Below are positions 1 to 6,945 of a stretch of DNA of 13,337 bases, piece after piece (the first letter of the stretch is position 1; each line of letters opens with the position of its first letter). The notes under the pieces were generated by a model. That model worked only from the letters and a program-made list of their open reading frames with translations. It was not told the DNA's origin and did no database searches. The stretch is from Nitrospinae bacterium AH_259_B05_G02_I21 (GTDB taxonomy: Bacteria; JADFOP01), in the NCBI GenBank assembly GCA_027717595.1, contig JALLOF010000039.1:1-13337 (forward strand). Direction: 5' to 3'. A program made the position numbers and the translations under genes.

Positions 1-473
1 GAAATTCTCCGTTACTTCCCCTCTGGCTTAGGGGGCCCACCACTCATCGGAAGGGTATATTTCACGATGTTATCATCCCTCACGCTCCTCTGCCTCCAGG
101 GGCAAATAACCCCAGCAATCTTAACTTTTCGCCATTAAGCTAAAGTAACGATTCCCTGGGATAATCGCAACTGTGGACTTACTTCACAATCTCACCACCT
201 TCCCGTTTTAATGGAGCCGTCCAGGGGTGCTGTTTCCTTTCCTTCAGGGATTTTATAGCCTTTGAGATGCAACGCGAGTCCTATAATTGGTGGCCTCCTC
301 ATGATCCCCGGCTCTAGCTCTGCCTGACTACCACAGCGGCCCATACGCCTCAACGACCGAATGGCTACGGAGACTCCAATCCGCATGGGATTTCCCTTAC
401 CACGGACCGGTCATCCGATGGGAGTTCATCGTGGGGGCTGGGAGGGAGCCCGTCCCTCCATAGGTCGTTATCG
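1..473. other. Non-coding stretch downstream of the radical SAM/glycosyltransferase operon
   Basis: No gene can be supported here. Open frames of about 64 codons exist on both strands (minus 192-386, plus 361-558). They overlap each other, have no recognisable domain, and have unconvincing starts. A minus-strand GTG frame of 17 codons lies at 12-65 behind a weak GAGG element. It would give a Pro/Gly/Lys-rich peptide, but there is no further support for translation. The first ~350 bases are visibly richer in A and T than the coding DNA to the right, as expected for intergenic sequence. One GC-rich hairpin at 441-459 is listed separately. The stretch probably holds the 3' end of the operon transcript plus the control region of whatever lies left of the window. 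Confidence 0.6.
441..459 (-). terminator. GC-rich hairpin just after the operon's last stop codon (possible transcript 3' end)
   Basis: A perfect 7-bp inverted repeat, GGAGGGA (441-447) with TCCCTCC (453-459), encloses a 5-base loop. It begins about 15 bases past the stop codon (474-476) of the last operon gene, read in the minus direction. No run of U follows the stem, so it is not a standard intrinsic terminator. It could stabilise the 3' end or be a weak or factor-assisted stop. Confidence 0.3.
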
Positions 474-1229
474 TCACGGCTCGTTTTCAAAGCACACAGT
501 GCACTGGGGCATCTTGACGGTGTCGGGACGCAGCTCAAGCAGCTCCTCCAGAGAATGATCGTTGATGTTGCCCAGCTTGAACGGGGTGATTTTCGTAAGC
601 GGCGGACAGGTCCAGACGCTGCCGTCCATCCAGATGGTGAGGGAGTTGCTGCCGTCGCAGCCGGTAAACCACTCGCGGGCCGGTGGCATCTGCTTGGTCA
701 CCTGCTTTCCCCGAAGAGTCGGGAAGAGGCCCAGGTTTTTATCCCCGCTTCCGTCCATGGAGACCATTGTCGTCTCAAATCCCCTGGCCTTTAGCTCCTT
801 CAGCGTCTCCAGGGGGTGGCGCATCCCCGGGTCCTCGGGGAGCATCTCTTGGTAGGATTCGGCGTGGTACTCGGTCCAGCTAACACGGACCTCCATGCGG
901 TCTTTGTCCGCCAAGGCCTCCAGCCTGTTTAACCCCTCCTCGTCGAAGAGCGTTCCGTTGGTGAAGAAGACCACCTCGCCGAGGGGTTGGAGGAACTCCA
1001 CGATGTCAAAAAACTCGGGGTGCATGGTCGGCTCACCGCCCGTTAGGTAAAACCGCTCCACACCGATGGCGCGGGCCTCATAGGTAATGCGTCGTATGTC
1101 GTCTAGCTTGAGTACAGGGGCCGTCACACGCGGGCCCGAGTTCGTCAGGCAGTGCGCGCACTCGAGGTTACACTGCTGGTTTATGTTGAACCAGATTGCT
1201 TGAAGCGATAGTTTTACCGTTGCCATCAT
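474..1229 (-). CDS. Radical SAM enzyme with short twitch/SPASM-like C-terminal tail (251 aa)
   Basis: This is a radical S-adenosylmethionine enzyme. The CX3CX2C motif that binds the 4Fe-4S cluster and SAM is at C20, C24 and C27 (CNLECAHC). It is followed by GGEP at 64-67, the usual SAM-amino-group motif. The C-terminal third carries C191, C208, C243 and C246 with an LGN...SLEELL segment. This resembles a twitch or shortened SPASM domain that would hold at most one auxiliary cluster. At 251 aa it is short for a full SPASM enzyme. The start ATG overlaps the upstream stop as ATGA (1226-1229), with GAGGAG five bases before it. A second ATG follows directly, so the true start could be one codon later. 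It is the last gene of the six-gene operon. The substrate is unknown: the glycosyltransferase neighbours suggest a role in a sugar, lipid or envelope product, and no peptide precursor is evident. The family call is firm, the function is not. Confidence 0.93.
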   Translation of the reverse strand: MMATVKLSLQAIWFNINQQCNLECAHCLTNSGPRVTAPVLKLDDIRRITYEARAIGVERFYLTGGEPTMHPEFFDIVEFLQPLGEVVFFTNGTLFDEEGLNRLEALADKDRMEVRVSWTEYHAESYQEMLPEDPGMRHPLETLKELKARGFETTMVSMDGSGDKNLGLFPTLRGKQVTKQMPPAREWFTGCDGSNSLTIWMDGSVWTCPPLTKITPFKLGNINDHSLEELLELRPDTVKMPQCTVCFENEP

Positions 1230-2839
1230 AGAATCTCCTCTGTGGGCAGGGAAATCGGGTCTGTAGCCACGGAAGGCTCCTCAACCGCAATCTGCAGGTT
1301 GCCGGGCGCCTGGCTGGGGATCCTGTAAGCGGCAGCCTGCTGTTCCCTGCGCTGCTTGATTCCTAATAGTGCTATGTAGAAAAAGCCGGCGGTGTATATA
1401 GCCATAAAAGGCCACACAAAGAGTTTCCAATTTAGGACAAACAACCCCAGGGCTGTGAGACTGTAAAAGCCTAGGGACAGCTCGACGAGGGCCGTTCGGT
1501 CGAAGACGGCGGCGTAGCGTTTGCCCGCCCACGCGTCCCCTTGCCGCTCGACCTTGAATTTCGGGGTACGGACGAACCCCGAGGTGTGACCCACCAGCGC
1601 TTCGAGGACGGCCCGGCTATTGCTGAGCGCGACACCCGTGCCTAGACAAACCAGGACCGGGAGGTAACGCCACCGGGATCGCCCCTCCAGACGGAACTGG
1701 CGCAGGGCGTAGACGTATAGGGAGGATGGCCCGAAGGTGGCTAGGGCGAGCAAGGTAACGGTTACCAGCAAGGGCGTCCAGGAGGAGAAGTAAAAGCCTC
1801 GCATCAGGAGGGGCACGGAGAAGAGCACCACCGACAGCATGAGGGGGTGGACGACGTAGTGGGTCAGGTGAAGGGAGGCCTGCACCTTAGTGAACAGGGG
1901 CAAGGAGGAACCCCATATATGCGGCAGGAGATGCTTGGCGGTCTGGATGGAGCCCTTGGCCCACCGGCGCTGTTGCGTTTTGAAGCCTTGAAGCTGGACG
2001 GGGAGCTCCGCGGGACAAACGACCTCCGGCAGGTAGACCATCTTCCAGCCAGCCAGCTGGGCACGGTAGCTCAAGTCCAGGTCTTCGGTGAGGGTGCGGT
2101 CGAGCCATCCGCCGGCCTCCTCGATGGCCCGGCGCCTCCAGATGCCCGCCGTCCCGTTGAAGTTCATCAGTAGTCCCGACCAAGCCCGCGCCCCCTGCTC
2201 GACCCCGAAATGGCCGTCGATGCCGATAGCCTGAGCCTGGGTCAGGGGCGAGTAGTCCCGGTTGATATGGCCCCAACGTGTCTGAATCATCCCGACCTGA
2301 TCATCCTCAAAGTGGGGGATTGTTTGCAGGAGAAAATCCTTCGGTGGGGTGAAGTCGGCATCAAAGATGGCTATGAACTCCCCGCGGGCCACCCGGAGCC
2401 CCTCCTTGAGGGCCCCTGCTTTGTAGCCGACCCGGTGGGTGCGGTGGATATGGTTGATGTCGAGCCCTGCCGACCGGAAGTGGCCAACAAGCGCTGCCAC
2501 AAGCGAGGTGGTCTCGTCGGTCGAGTCGTCCAGCACCTGGACCTCAAGCCGGTGGCGCGGGTAATCCAGCGCGGCCACGCTCTTGATGAGGCGCTCCACG
2601 ACGTACTCCTCGTTGTAGATGGGAAGCTGGACCGTCACCAGCGGCAACTGGTCGTCGGCCGAGCGCGCGCTCCAGAAGGCCTCTCTCACCGCCCTCGCCC
2701 GCGCGGCCCACGCTGCCCGGTGCCGCCGGTGGAGCATCATCAGGACGTAGCAGTTGACCCCGTAGCAAAAGAGGCCGATCAGGGAGGCCAGATAGGCCAC
2801 CACCAGGAGACTGTCTCCCACGGTCAAGAGGAAGCTCAT
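1226..2839 (-). CDS. Membrane-bound family 2 glycosyltransferase, cellulose/mannan-synthase-like (537 aa)
   Basis: This is a processive-type GT2 inverting glycosyltransferase in the inner membrane. An N-terminal hydrophobic segment (about 5-34) precedes the cytoplasmic GT-A domain. Visible catalytic signatures, in order, are DDS at 104-106, the DxD motif FDADF at 159-163, TED at 251-253 and QQRRW at 289-293. The last is the QxxRW motif of cellulose, hyaluronan and mannan synthases. Several membrane helices follow (about 325-348, 353-372, 391-410, 452-470, 474-494), then a soluble tail of ~40 residues. No PilZ domain is present. The layout is that of CslA-like bacterial glucan/mannan synthases, which transfer from a nucleotide sugar and may extrude the polymer. 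The donor cannot be read from the sequence. Both ends are 4-bp ATGA overlaps, with the upstream GT-C gene and the downstream radical SAM gene, so translation is probably coupled. It could also add a single sugar to a lipid rather than make a polymer. Confidence 0.93.
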   Translation of the reverse strand: MSFLLTVGDSLLVVAYLASLIGLFCYGVNCYVLMMLHRRHRAAWAARARAVREAFWSARSADDQLPLVTVQLPIYNEEYVVERLIKSVAALDYPRHRLEVQVLDDSTDETTSLVAALVGHFRSAGLDINHIHRTHRVGYKAGALKEGLRVARGEFIAIFDADFTPPKDFLLQTIPHFEDDQVGMIQTRWGHINRDYSPLTQAQAIGIDGHFGVEQGARAWSGLLMNFNGTAGIWRRRAIEEAGGWLDRTLTEDLDLSYRAQLAGWKMVYLPEVVCPAELPVQLQGFKTQQRRWAKGSIQTAKHLLPHIWGSSLPLFTKVQASLHLTHYVVHPLMLSVVLFSVPLLMRGFYFSSWTPLLVTVTLLALATFGPSSLYVYALRQFRLEGRSRWRYLPVLVCLGTGVALSNSRAVLEALVGHTSGFVRTPKFKVERQGDAWAGKRYAAVFDRTALVELSLGFYSLTALGLFVLNWKLFVWPFMAIYTAGFFYIALLGIKQRREQQAAAYRIPSQAPGNLQIAVEEPSVATDPISLPTEEIL

Positions 2840-4254
2840 GACGGGCTCTCACTATACTCGGGGGAGCGAATCCCCGTCAGGGCCCTCGGGGCTGATGGCT
2901 GTGGCTCCCACCGCACGGCCGCGCCTCGTCGACGCACGAGTTCCCAGGCAAGCAAGGCAAGGAGGGGGAGAAATTCCACCAGACGTACGGCTAAGGGCAG
3001 GACCCCCGGTTCCTGAGCATATTTCAGATACGAAAGGGTGAGGGCCCAGCTGGCCACAAAGAGCGTCACCGATGGCGCAATCGTCCCGAGGGCGAGCAGC
3101 CAGAGGAGATGCCAGGGGTGAAGAGCGGGTGTCACCACGAATAGAAAGAACCCGCCTATGAGAAGCCCTCGCTGCGCCGCGTTAACCTCCGACCCATCGC
3201 CCCAACGGGTGACAAGCCAGGTGAGGCCCGCTAAGCCAAGACACGCCACCACAAGATAGATGGCGTTGAAGGGCTCCCCGCCTACCCCCATGAAAGATCG
3301 GACGAAAAAACGCACCCCTTGGTTGAACTCCTCATACTGATCGAATAGGTAGGTGGGTAGGAAGCCAAGCACTTGGCGGCCGAGCCCGAGGGAGGGGAGG
3401 TAGCCGAGCCCGACCACCGCCGCCCAGGCGAGTGGCATCCGGCGGTCCCCCCGCCGGTGGAAGGCCAGCACGAGGAGGGCCGGGTAGAGTTTTGTCAGGG
3501 TGGCGAGCCCCACGAGGGCTCCCACCAAGGCTCGTCTGTCGGCCCGGTGGGCTAAGAAGGCTCCTACCACGGCGGGCAGGTAGAGCGGATCGAGGTGCCC
3601 GCTGTGGGCCACCTCGACAATAACGAGGGGGTTCCAGGCGTAAAGGAGGGCCCGATTGAGCGGGGCCCCCATCTGTGCTAGGAGGAGCGTCAAGAGACCG
3701 ATGGTCACCAGGTCCGCCATAACCATCACCGCCTTGGTACCGGTTACGCTGTCGCCGACAAGTCCGTAGATGAGCCGAAAGCCGGCCTGGGCGCCGGGCG
3801 GATAGATGGTCCGGGCCCCTTTGCGATTGATGTGGGGGTAGATGGTTTCGTCCCGCAGCGGCTCCAGAGCCGGGTCGCCGGGAGGATAAGTCCACGGGGC
3901 CAGCCCGTGGGCCTGAACGCGACCGTCCCAGATGTAGCGGTACATGTCGCTGGAGAGGGTGGGGGGCGACGCCACTAGGACCATTCGAAAGAGGACGGCC
4001 AGGCCAAAGAGCACGGCCAGCAACCAGGGAGCGTCATCGGTGCGCCACAGCAACGCCACGCTCGCCCCGTAGAGGAGGAAGAGGGCGGAGGCCAAGATGA
4101 CAAAGGCGGTGAAGGGCGAGGCGACGCCCACGGCGGCCGCCACGCTTGCCAAGCCCCCTCCCAGCCCAATCCAGCCGTAGAGCCCGAGACTCGCAAGCCC
4201 CAGCCCAAAGACGGGCACGCCGCGGCTCCTCCAGCGGGCGGCTCGGGCGCTCAT
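2836..4254 (-). CDS. GT-C superfamily integral-membrane glycosyltransferase (GT87/MptB-like, 472 aa)
   Basis: This is a multi-pass membrane protein with the layout of GT-C glycosyltransferases, which use polyprenyl-phosphate sugars as donors on the outer face of the membrane. After two hydrophobic segments comes an extracytoplasmic acidic loop, SSDMYRYIWDG at 101-111. It continues with a conserved-looking Pro/Tyr-rich stretch through IYPP at 150-153. D103 is the likely catalytic-type aspartate by analogy with the family. NPL at 208-210 and HSGHLD at 217-222 are further typical family motifs. About ten hydrophobic segments follow to the C-terminus. The frame is open further upstream to 4467. 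I chose the ATG at 4254 because it overlaps the preceding stop as ATGA, has GGAGG four bases before it, and gives a normal N-terminus. The upstream extension would lie inside the neighbour and is Arg/Pro/Gly-rich, like a shadow frame. The stop overlaps the next gene's start by ATGA. It may take its donor from the product of the first operon gene (inference). Confidence 0.88.
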   Translation of the reverse strand: MSARAARWRSRGVPVFGLGLASLGLYGWIGLGGGLASVAAAVGVASPFTAFVILASALFLLYGASVALLWRTDDAPWLLAVLFGLAVLFRMVLVASPPTLSSDMYRYIWDGRVQAHGLAPWTYPPGDPALEPLRDETIYPHINRKGARTIYPPGAQAGFRLIYGLVGDSVTGTKAVMVMADLVTIGLLTLLLAQMGAPLNRALLYAWNPLVIVEVAHSGHLDPLYLPAVVGAFLAHRADRRALVGALVGLATLTKLYPALLVLAFHRRGDRRMPLAWAAVVGLGYLPSLGLGRQVLGFLPTYLFDQYEEFNQGVRFFVRSFMGVGGEPFNAIYLVVACLGLAGLTWLVTRWGDGSEVNAAQRGLLIGGFFLFVVTPALHPWHLLWLLALGTIAPSVTLFVASWALTLSYLKYAQEPGVLPLAVRLVEFLPLLALLAWELVRRRGAAVRWEPQPSAPRALTGIRSPEYSESPS

Positions 4255-4991
4255 AGGGCCTCCAGCCTCCCTTCGGCGTGTAGCTGCTGGAGGTAGGCCC
4301 GCGTGGCAGGAGCCTGCCCGCCCGGGGCCCCATCTTGCAGCTCCTCCCAGAGGCGGCGCAAGGTCGCTCGATCGTCCACGTCGTACCAGGGCTCCAGGAG
4401 CACGAGATGGAGGCGCGCCTCTTCGGCTCGTTTCAGGGTCGTCGGGAGCACCTCGGGCGTGCTCCACGGGATGTCGGCAAAGAGGTGCTTGTGAGGCTTG
4501 GTCAGCCCGATGAGATAGTAGCCCCCATCGTCGGCGGGCCCCAGCACCCCGTCGACACCTGGCTCCTCCAGTCTGGCGAAGGCCTCAGCCACCAAACCCA
4601 TCGGAAGGGTGGGGCTGTCACTGTTGACGGCCAGCGCAGACGCGAGCCCCTCCGAGAATAGGAAGTGATGGAAGAGGTTGTCGAGCCGCTCGCCCAGGTG
4701 GGCGCCTCGCTGCGGGATCAATGGACATCCGGTCGGCAGCAGTCGCCGCAGCCGGTCGCTCTCACTCGCCGGCGTGTAGGCGACCCGGCAGAGGCCGGGG
4801 AAGGCGGCCTCGACGGCCTCGACCATGTCTCGAAGGAAGCAGGCGTAGAGCCGGGCCGAGGACTCCTCGTCCAGCAGCGGGAGCAGACGGGTTTTCACCC
4901 GGCCCGGGATGGGGACCTTGGCCATGAGTGCACACGCTCGGCGGCTCGGCCCGCGAGGATTGTACGCTCGGTGCTCTCTCATCCTCGTCAC
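4251..4991 (-). CDS. TIGR04282/DUF2064-family nucleotidyl- or glycosyltransferase (246 aa)
   Basis: This is a soluble GT-A-fold protein of the DUF2064/TIGR04282 family, related to CofC-type and MobA-like nucleotidyltransferases. Signatures are the N-terminal AK.P.PGRVKTRL loop (24-36), NSDSPTLP (123-130), GPADDGGYYLIG (151-162), WSTPEVLPTTL (176-186) and DVDD (204-207). The aspartates D125 and D154/D155 would bind metal and nucleotide. Databases often label this family 'arsenosugar biosynthesis glycosyltransferase'. No ArsS or ArsM neighbour is visible, so that role should not be assumed. It might transfer a sugar or activate one as a nucleotide sugar for the neighbouring transferases. The start is taken as GTG 4991, behind GAGGGAG at ~11 bases. 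ATG 4982 is an alternative. ATG 4925 would cut off the first beta strand and is less likely. The gap to the upstream gene is 43 bp, the largest inside the operon. The stop overlaps the next start by ATGA. Confidence 0.88.
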   Translation of the reverse strand: MTRMREHRAYNPRGPSRRACALMAKVPIPGRVKTRLLPLLDEESSARLYACFLRDMVEAVEAAFPGLCRVAYTPASESDRLRRLLPTGCPLIPQRGAHLGERLDNLFHHFLFSEGLASALAVNSDSPTLPMGLVAEAFARLEEPGVDGVLGPADDGGYYLIGLTKPHKHLFADIPWSTPEVLPTTLKRAEEARLHLVLLEPWYDVDDRATLRRLWEELQDGAPGGQAPATRAYLQQLHAEGRLEAL

Positions 4992-5034
4992 GATGTCTCT
5001 GGCTCCCTCGTCGGCGCCTGCTCAGACGCCGGCC

Positions 5035-6060
5035 CTAGAGGCTCCACTCCACCCCGCAGCTCTGGCACGGCGTGGCCGGCTCGGGGCTCAAGAGCTGCCG
5101 TCGGAAGGTCTGGTAACGCTCGTCGTGCCAGATCTCCGCGAGCGATTGCTCCCGCACGTTACCTAAGACGATCTCCGGATACTCGTGAAGGGCCACGGCA
5201 AATGGGGCGATGCAGCAAGGGAGGATGTTGCCGTTGGCGGTCATGTACATGAGCGTGAACGGGCGGCGGCAGGCCTGCCAGGGGTAGGGGTCTGAGGCAC
5301 CTTTGATGCTCTGCTCGGGGCGGGTGGCCCCGGAAGCCTGAAGGGCGATGCCGTGTTTGCTGCTCAGCTCTTCACAGACCTTTAACACCTCGTCCACTTC
5401 TCCATCGTCGGCCCCATGGAGCGAATGTTCCCGGCGCATGACGCTGCCTTCGGGTCCGTTGTCGGCGTAGACGAGCCTCTGGAGGTAAATCTCGTCGGCG
5501 CCGACCTCTTCGGCTAGTTCGAAGAAGGCCGGCATCTCGTGGATGTTCTCCCGGAGGCCCACCAGCCAGAGCGAAACCCGCGGCAGGGAAACCCCCAGAC
5601 GCTGCTTGAGGCCGTGGAGCTCCTTTAGGTTCGTAATCAACTTATCCAGCATAGGCAGCCCGCGTATCTGTTCGTACTTCTCCTCGGTCGCGGCGTCCAT
5701 CGAGACTCGTAACTCATCTAGCCCCGTCTCGACGAGGCATTCTTGCCAGTCGGGCGTAAGAATGGTGGCGTTGGAGTTAAACAGGACGTATACGCTCCGG
5801 TCCTTTAGATACTTGATCATTCGGGGCAGCTCCCAGTTGAGCAGCGGCTCCCCGATGCCGTGAAGGACTGCCCGCTCGAGCGTGGCGAGTTGGTCCACCA
5901 CAGCGCGAAACTCCTCAAAGCTGAGGTCCTTGGCCTCCTCACGGGTCTCGAAGGTCCTAATGCAGGTCACACACTTCAAGTTGCAGCGGTTCGTCACCTC
6001 GATGTAGAGACACGTCGGGGGCGGCGGCAGCAGATCTCGTCTGGTGGGAGACGTCGACAT
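5035..6060 (-). CDS. Radical SAM enzyme with SPASM-like C-terminal domain (341 aa)
   Basis: This is a radical SAM enzyme. CX3CX2C lies at C26, C30 and C33 (CNLKCVTC) after the usual beta strand IEVTNR, and GIGEP at 68-72 takes the place of the common GGEP. The C-terminal part has C264, the pair C282/C283 and C332/C335 (CQSC), with LGNVREQSLAEIW at 299-311. This is the typical arrangement of a SPASM domain binding auxiliary 4Fe-4S clusters, although only five tail cysteines are seen against seven in the full domain. SPASM enzymes modify peptides, protein side chains or small alcohols. Which applies here cannot be told, and no small precursor peptide is evident nearby. A proline-rich leader (LLPPPPT, 10-16) precedes the core. 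The gene starts 3 bp after the stop of the upstream GT2, with GGAG ~10 bases before the ATG, so the two are surely co-transcribed. It is not closely similar to the second radical SAM protein of the operon. Confidence 0.94.
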   Translation of the reverse strand: MSTSPTRRDLLPPPPTCLYIEVTNRCNLKCVTCIRTFETREEAKDLSFEEFRAVVDQLATLERAVLHGIGEPLLNWELPRMIKYLKDRSVYVLFNSNATILTPDWQECLVETGLDELRVSMDAATEEKYEQIRGLPMLDKLITNLKELHGLKQRLGVSLPRVSLWLVGLRENIHEMPAFFELAEEVGADEIYLQRLVYADNGPEGSVMRREHSLHGADDGEVDEVLKVCEELSSKHGIALQASGATRPEQSIKGASDPYPWQACRRPFTLMYMTANGNILPCCIAPFAVALHEYPEIVLGNVREQSLAEIWHDERYQTFRRQLLSPEPATPCQSCGVEWSL

Positions 6061-6063
6061 GGC

Positions 6064-6768
6064 TTAATCGCTCCAGGCGTGGCGGAGGGTGGTCGTGAGC
6101 ATAAACCAGGCAGCCAGAATGGTTCCCTTGACTGTTCCCGCCACCTTGCTCGTCCCCCCGCGGCGCCGCCGGTATCGGGTGGGTACCTCGTGAATCCTGT
6201 AGGCGTGCTTGGCGGCCTTGACTACCATTTCCACCGGCCAGCCGTAGGTGCGCTCGCGCATACGCAGGCGCTCCAGGTCCTTGCGGGCGATGGCCCGGAA
6301 GGACGGAATGTCCCTGAGCTGGAGGCCATAGAGGGCTCGGATGAGCCGTGTGACGACCCAGTTGCCGATTCGGGCCTGGGACGTGAGGGCCCCCGGCTCG
6401 CTTCCATCGACGAGACGAACCCCCAGCACCAGATCCGCCGTATCGTCGTTGATCGGTTTGAGGAGCCTTGGGGCCTCGGCGGGATCGTCGCTTCCGTCTC
6501 CGTCGAGAAAGAGCACAACGTCGGCCTCCTGGGCCGCTTGGAGGCCAGCCCAGCAGGCGGCCCCGTATCCCCGCCGGGGTTCGGTCACCACCCGCGCACC
6601 GGCCGCTCGGGCACGCTCGGCGGTCGCATCGGCCGAACCATTGTCCACCACAACGACGTCGTAAATCCCTGCCCGCACGAGCCCCTCCACCACGGGTCCA
6701 ATAGCCGCCTCCTCGTTGAGAGCAGGGATGACGGCCGTCACGCGTAGGCCTGCATGCGAACGTTCCAT
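6064..6768 (-). CDS. Family 2 glycosyltransferase, DPM1-like polyprenyl-phosphate sugar synthase type (234 aa)
   Basis: This is a soluble GT-A family 2 transferase of the dolichyl-phosphate-mannose/polyprenyl-phosphate-sugar synthase group. The sequence opens with VTAVIPALNEE (10-20), followed by VVVVDNGSADAT (38-49) and the metal-binding DGDGSDDP (89-96). The C-terminal signature TYGWPVEMVVKAAK (174-187) and the RYRRRRGGTSKVAGT region (198-212) are typical of this group. The C-terminus has one weakly hydrophobic stretch (215-227) but no true multi-span anchor. By family it would move a sugar from a nucleotide donor to a polyprenyl phosphate, giving a lipid-linked donor usable by the GT-C enzyme three genes on (inference). 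An in-frame stop at 6772-6774 fixes the ATG at 6768 as the most upstream possible start. There is no good Shine-Dalgarno, only GAGCC after a C run, which is unusual for the first gene of an operon. A leader hairpin lies ~25 bases upstream. Confidence 0.92.
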   Translation of the reverse strand: MERSHAGLRVTAVIPALNEEAAIGPVVEGLVRAGIYDVVVVDNGSADATAERARAAGARVVTEPRRGYGAACWAGLQAAQEADVVLFLDGDGSDDPAEAPRLLKPINDDTADLVLGVRLVDGSEPGALTSQARIGNWVVTRLIRALYGLQLRDIPSFRAIARKDLERLRMRERTYGWPVEMVVKAAKHAYRIHEVPTRYRRRRGGTSKVAGTVKGTILAAWFMLTTTLRHAWSD

Positions 6769-6793
6769 GGCTCAACGGGGGGGTGTTGGGACA

Positions 6794-6817
6794 CCAGCCG
6801 GGTTCTGCCCGGGCTGG
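6794..6817 (-). promoter_or_regulatory. GC-rich hairpin in the probable 5' leader of the minus-strand operon
   Basis: CCAGCC-GGG (6794-6802) can pair with CCC and GGCTGG (6808-6810, 6812-6817), with a single bulged base and a 5-base loop. In the minus-strand transcript it lies ~25 bases before the first start codon, which itself has a weak ribosome site. It could limit initiation or stabilise the leader. On the plus strand it is followed by a T-rich tract (6818-6833), so it might instead stop rightward read-through. The structure is seen in the sequence; the role is inferred. Confidence 0.35.
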
Positions 6818-6848
6818 CTCTGGTTTTCTTCTTCAAACGAGAGACGGG

Positions 6849-6857
6849 ATAATAATA
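6849..6857 (-). promoter_or_regulatory. Candidate -10 element for the minus-strand operon
   Basis: On the minus strand two overlapping TATTAT hexamers (6849-6854 and 6852-6857) lie ~85 bases before the first operon start, in the most A/T-rich patch of the divergent region. No good -35 hexamer sits at the right distance, so an activator would be needed if this is the promoter. It would give a leader of roughly 75 bases containing the 6794-6817 hairpin. The same patch also reads as GATAAT on the plus strand. Confidence 0.25.
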
Positions 6858-6909
6858 TTCCACAATGGGGCAGGATACGATCCCTGTCCACCATTTTTTG
6901 CGGACGATA

Positions 6910-6925
6910 CGTGAATTTTGTCACA
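6910..6925. promoter_or_regulatory. CRP/FNR-family-like binding site
   Basis: The sequence CGTGA-ATTTTG-TCACA matches the CRP consensus TGTGA-N6-TCACA at 9 of 10 defined bases. It lies in the divergent intergenic region. If the rightward promoter at 6946-6974 is correct, its centre (~6917.5) is about 62-64 bases upstream of the expected start of transcription, the classical class I activator distance. It could equally act on the left operon. Which CRP-superfamily protein binds it is unknown. Confidence 0.5.
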
Positions 6926-6926
6926 A

Positions 6927-6936
6927 GGGAATTCCC
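6927..6936. repeat. Perfect 10-bp palindrome next to the CRP-like site
   Basis: GGGAATTCCC is a perfect dyad one base to the right of the CRP-like site. It may be part of a compound operator or be chance. It is short, and no function can be claimed. Confidence 0.25.
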
Positions 6937-6945
6937 CTCCGCCCC

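Noticed and set aside
2210-3016. 268-codon plus-strand open frame
   Set aside because: Antisense to the membrane GT2 and GT-C genes, which have clear family motifs. Its translation shows no domain. GC-rich DNA often leaves such long shadow frames.
4255-4467. Upstream extension of the GT-C gene to an ATG at 4467
   Set aside because: It lies inside the DUF2064 gene and is Arg/Pro/Gly-rich like a shadow frame. The ATG at 4254 has an ATGA overlap and GGAGG right before it.
4251-6060. Arsenosugar biosynthesis locus
   Set aside because: The TIGR04282 name suggests it, but no ArsM methyltransferase or clear ArsS is present, so the label is not supported. Left as an open question for the second radical SAM enzyme.
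5860-6747. 295-codon plus-strand open frame
   Set aside because: Antisense to the DPM1-like and radical SAM genes. Its His/Gly/Pro/Arg-rich translation matches no protein pattern.
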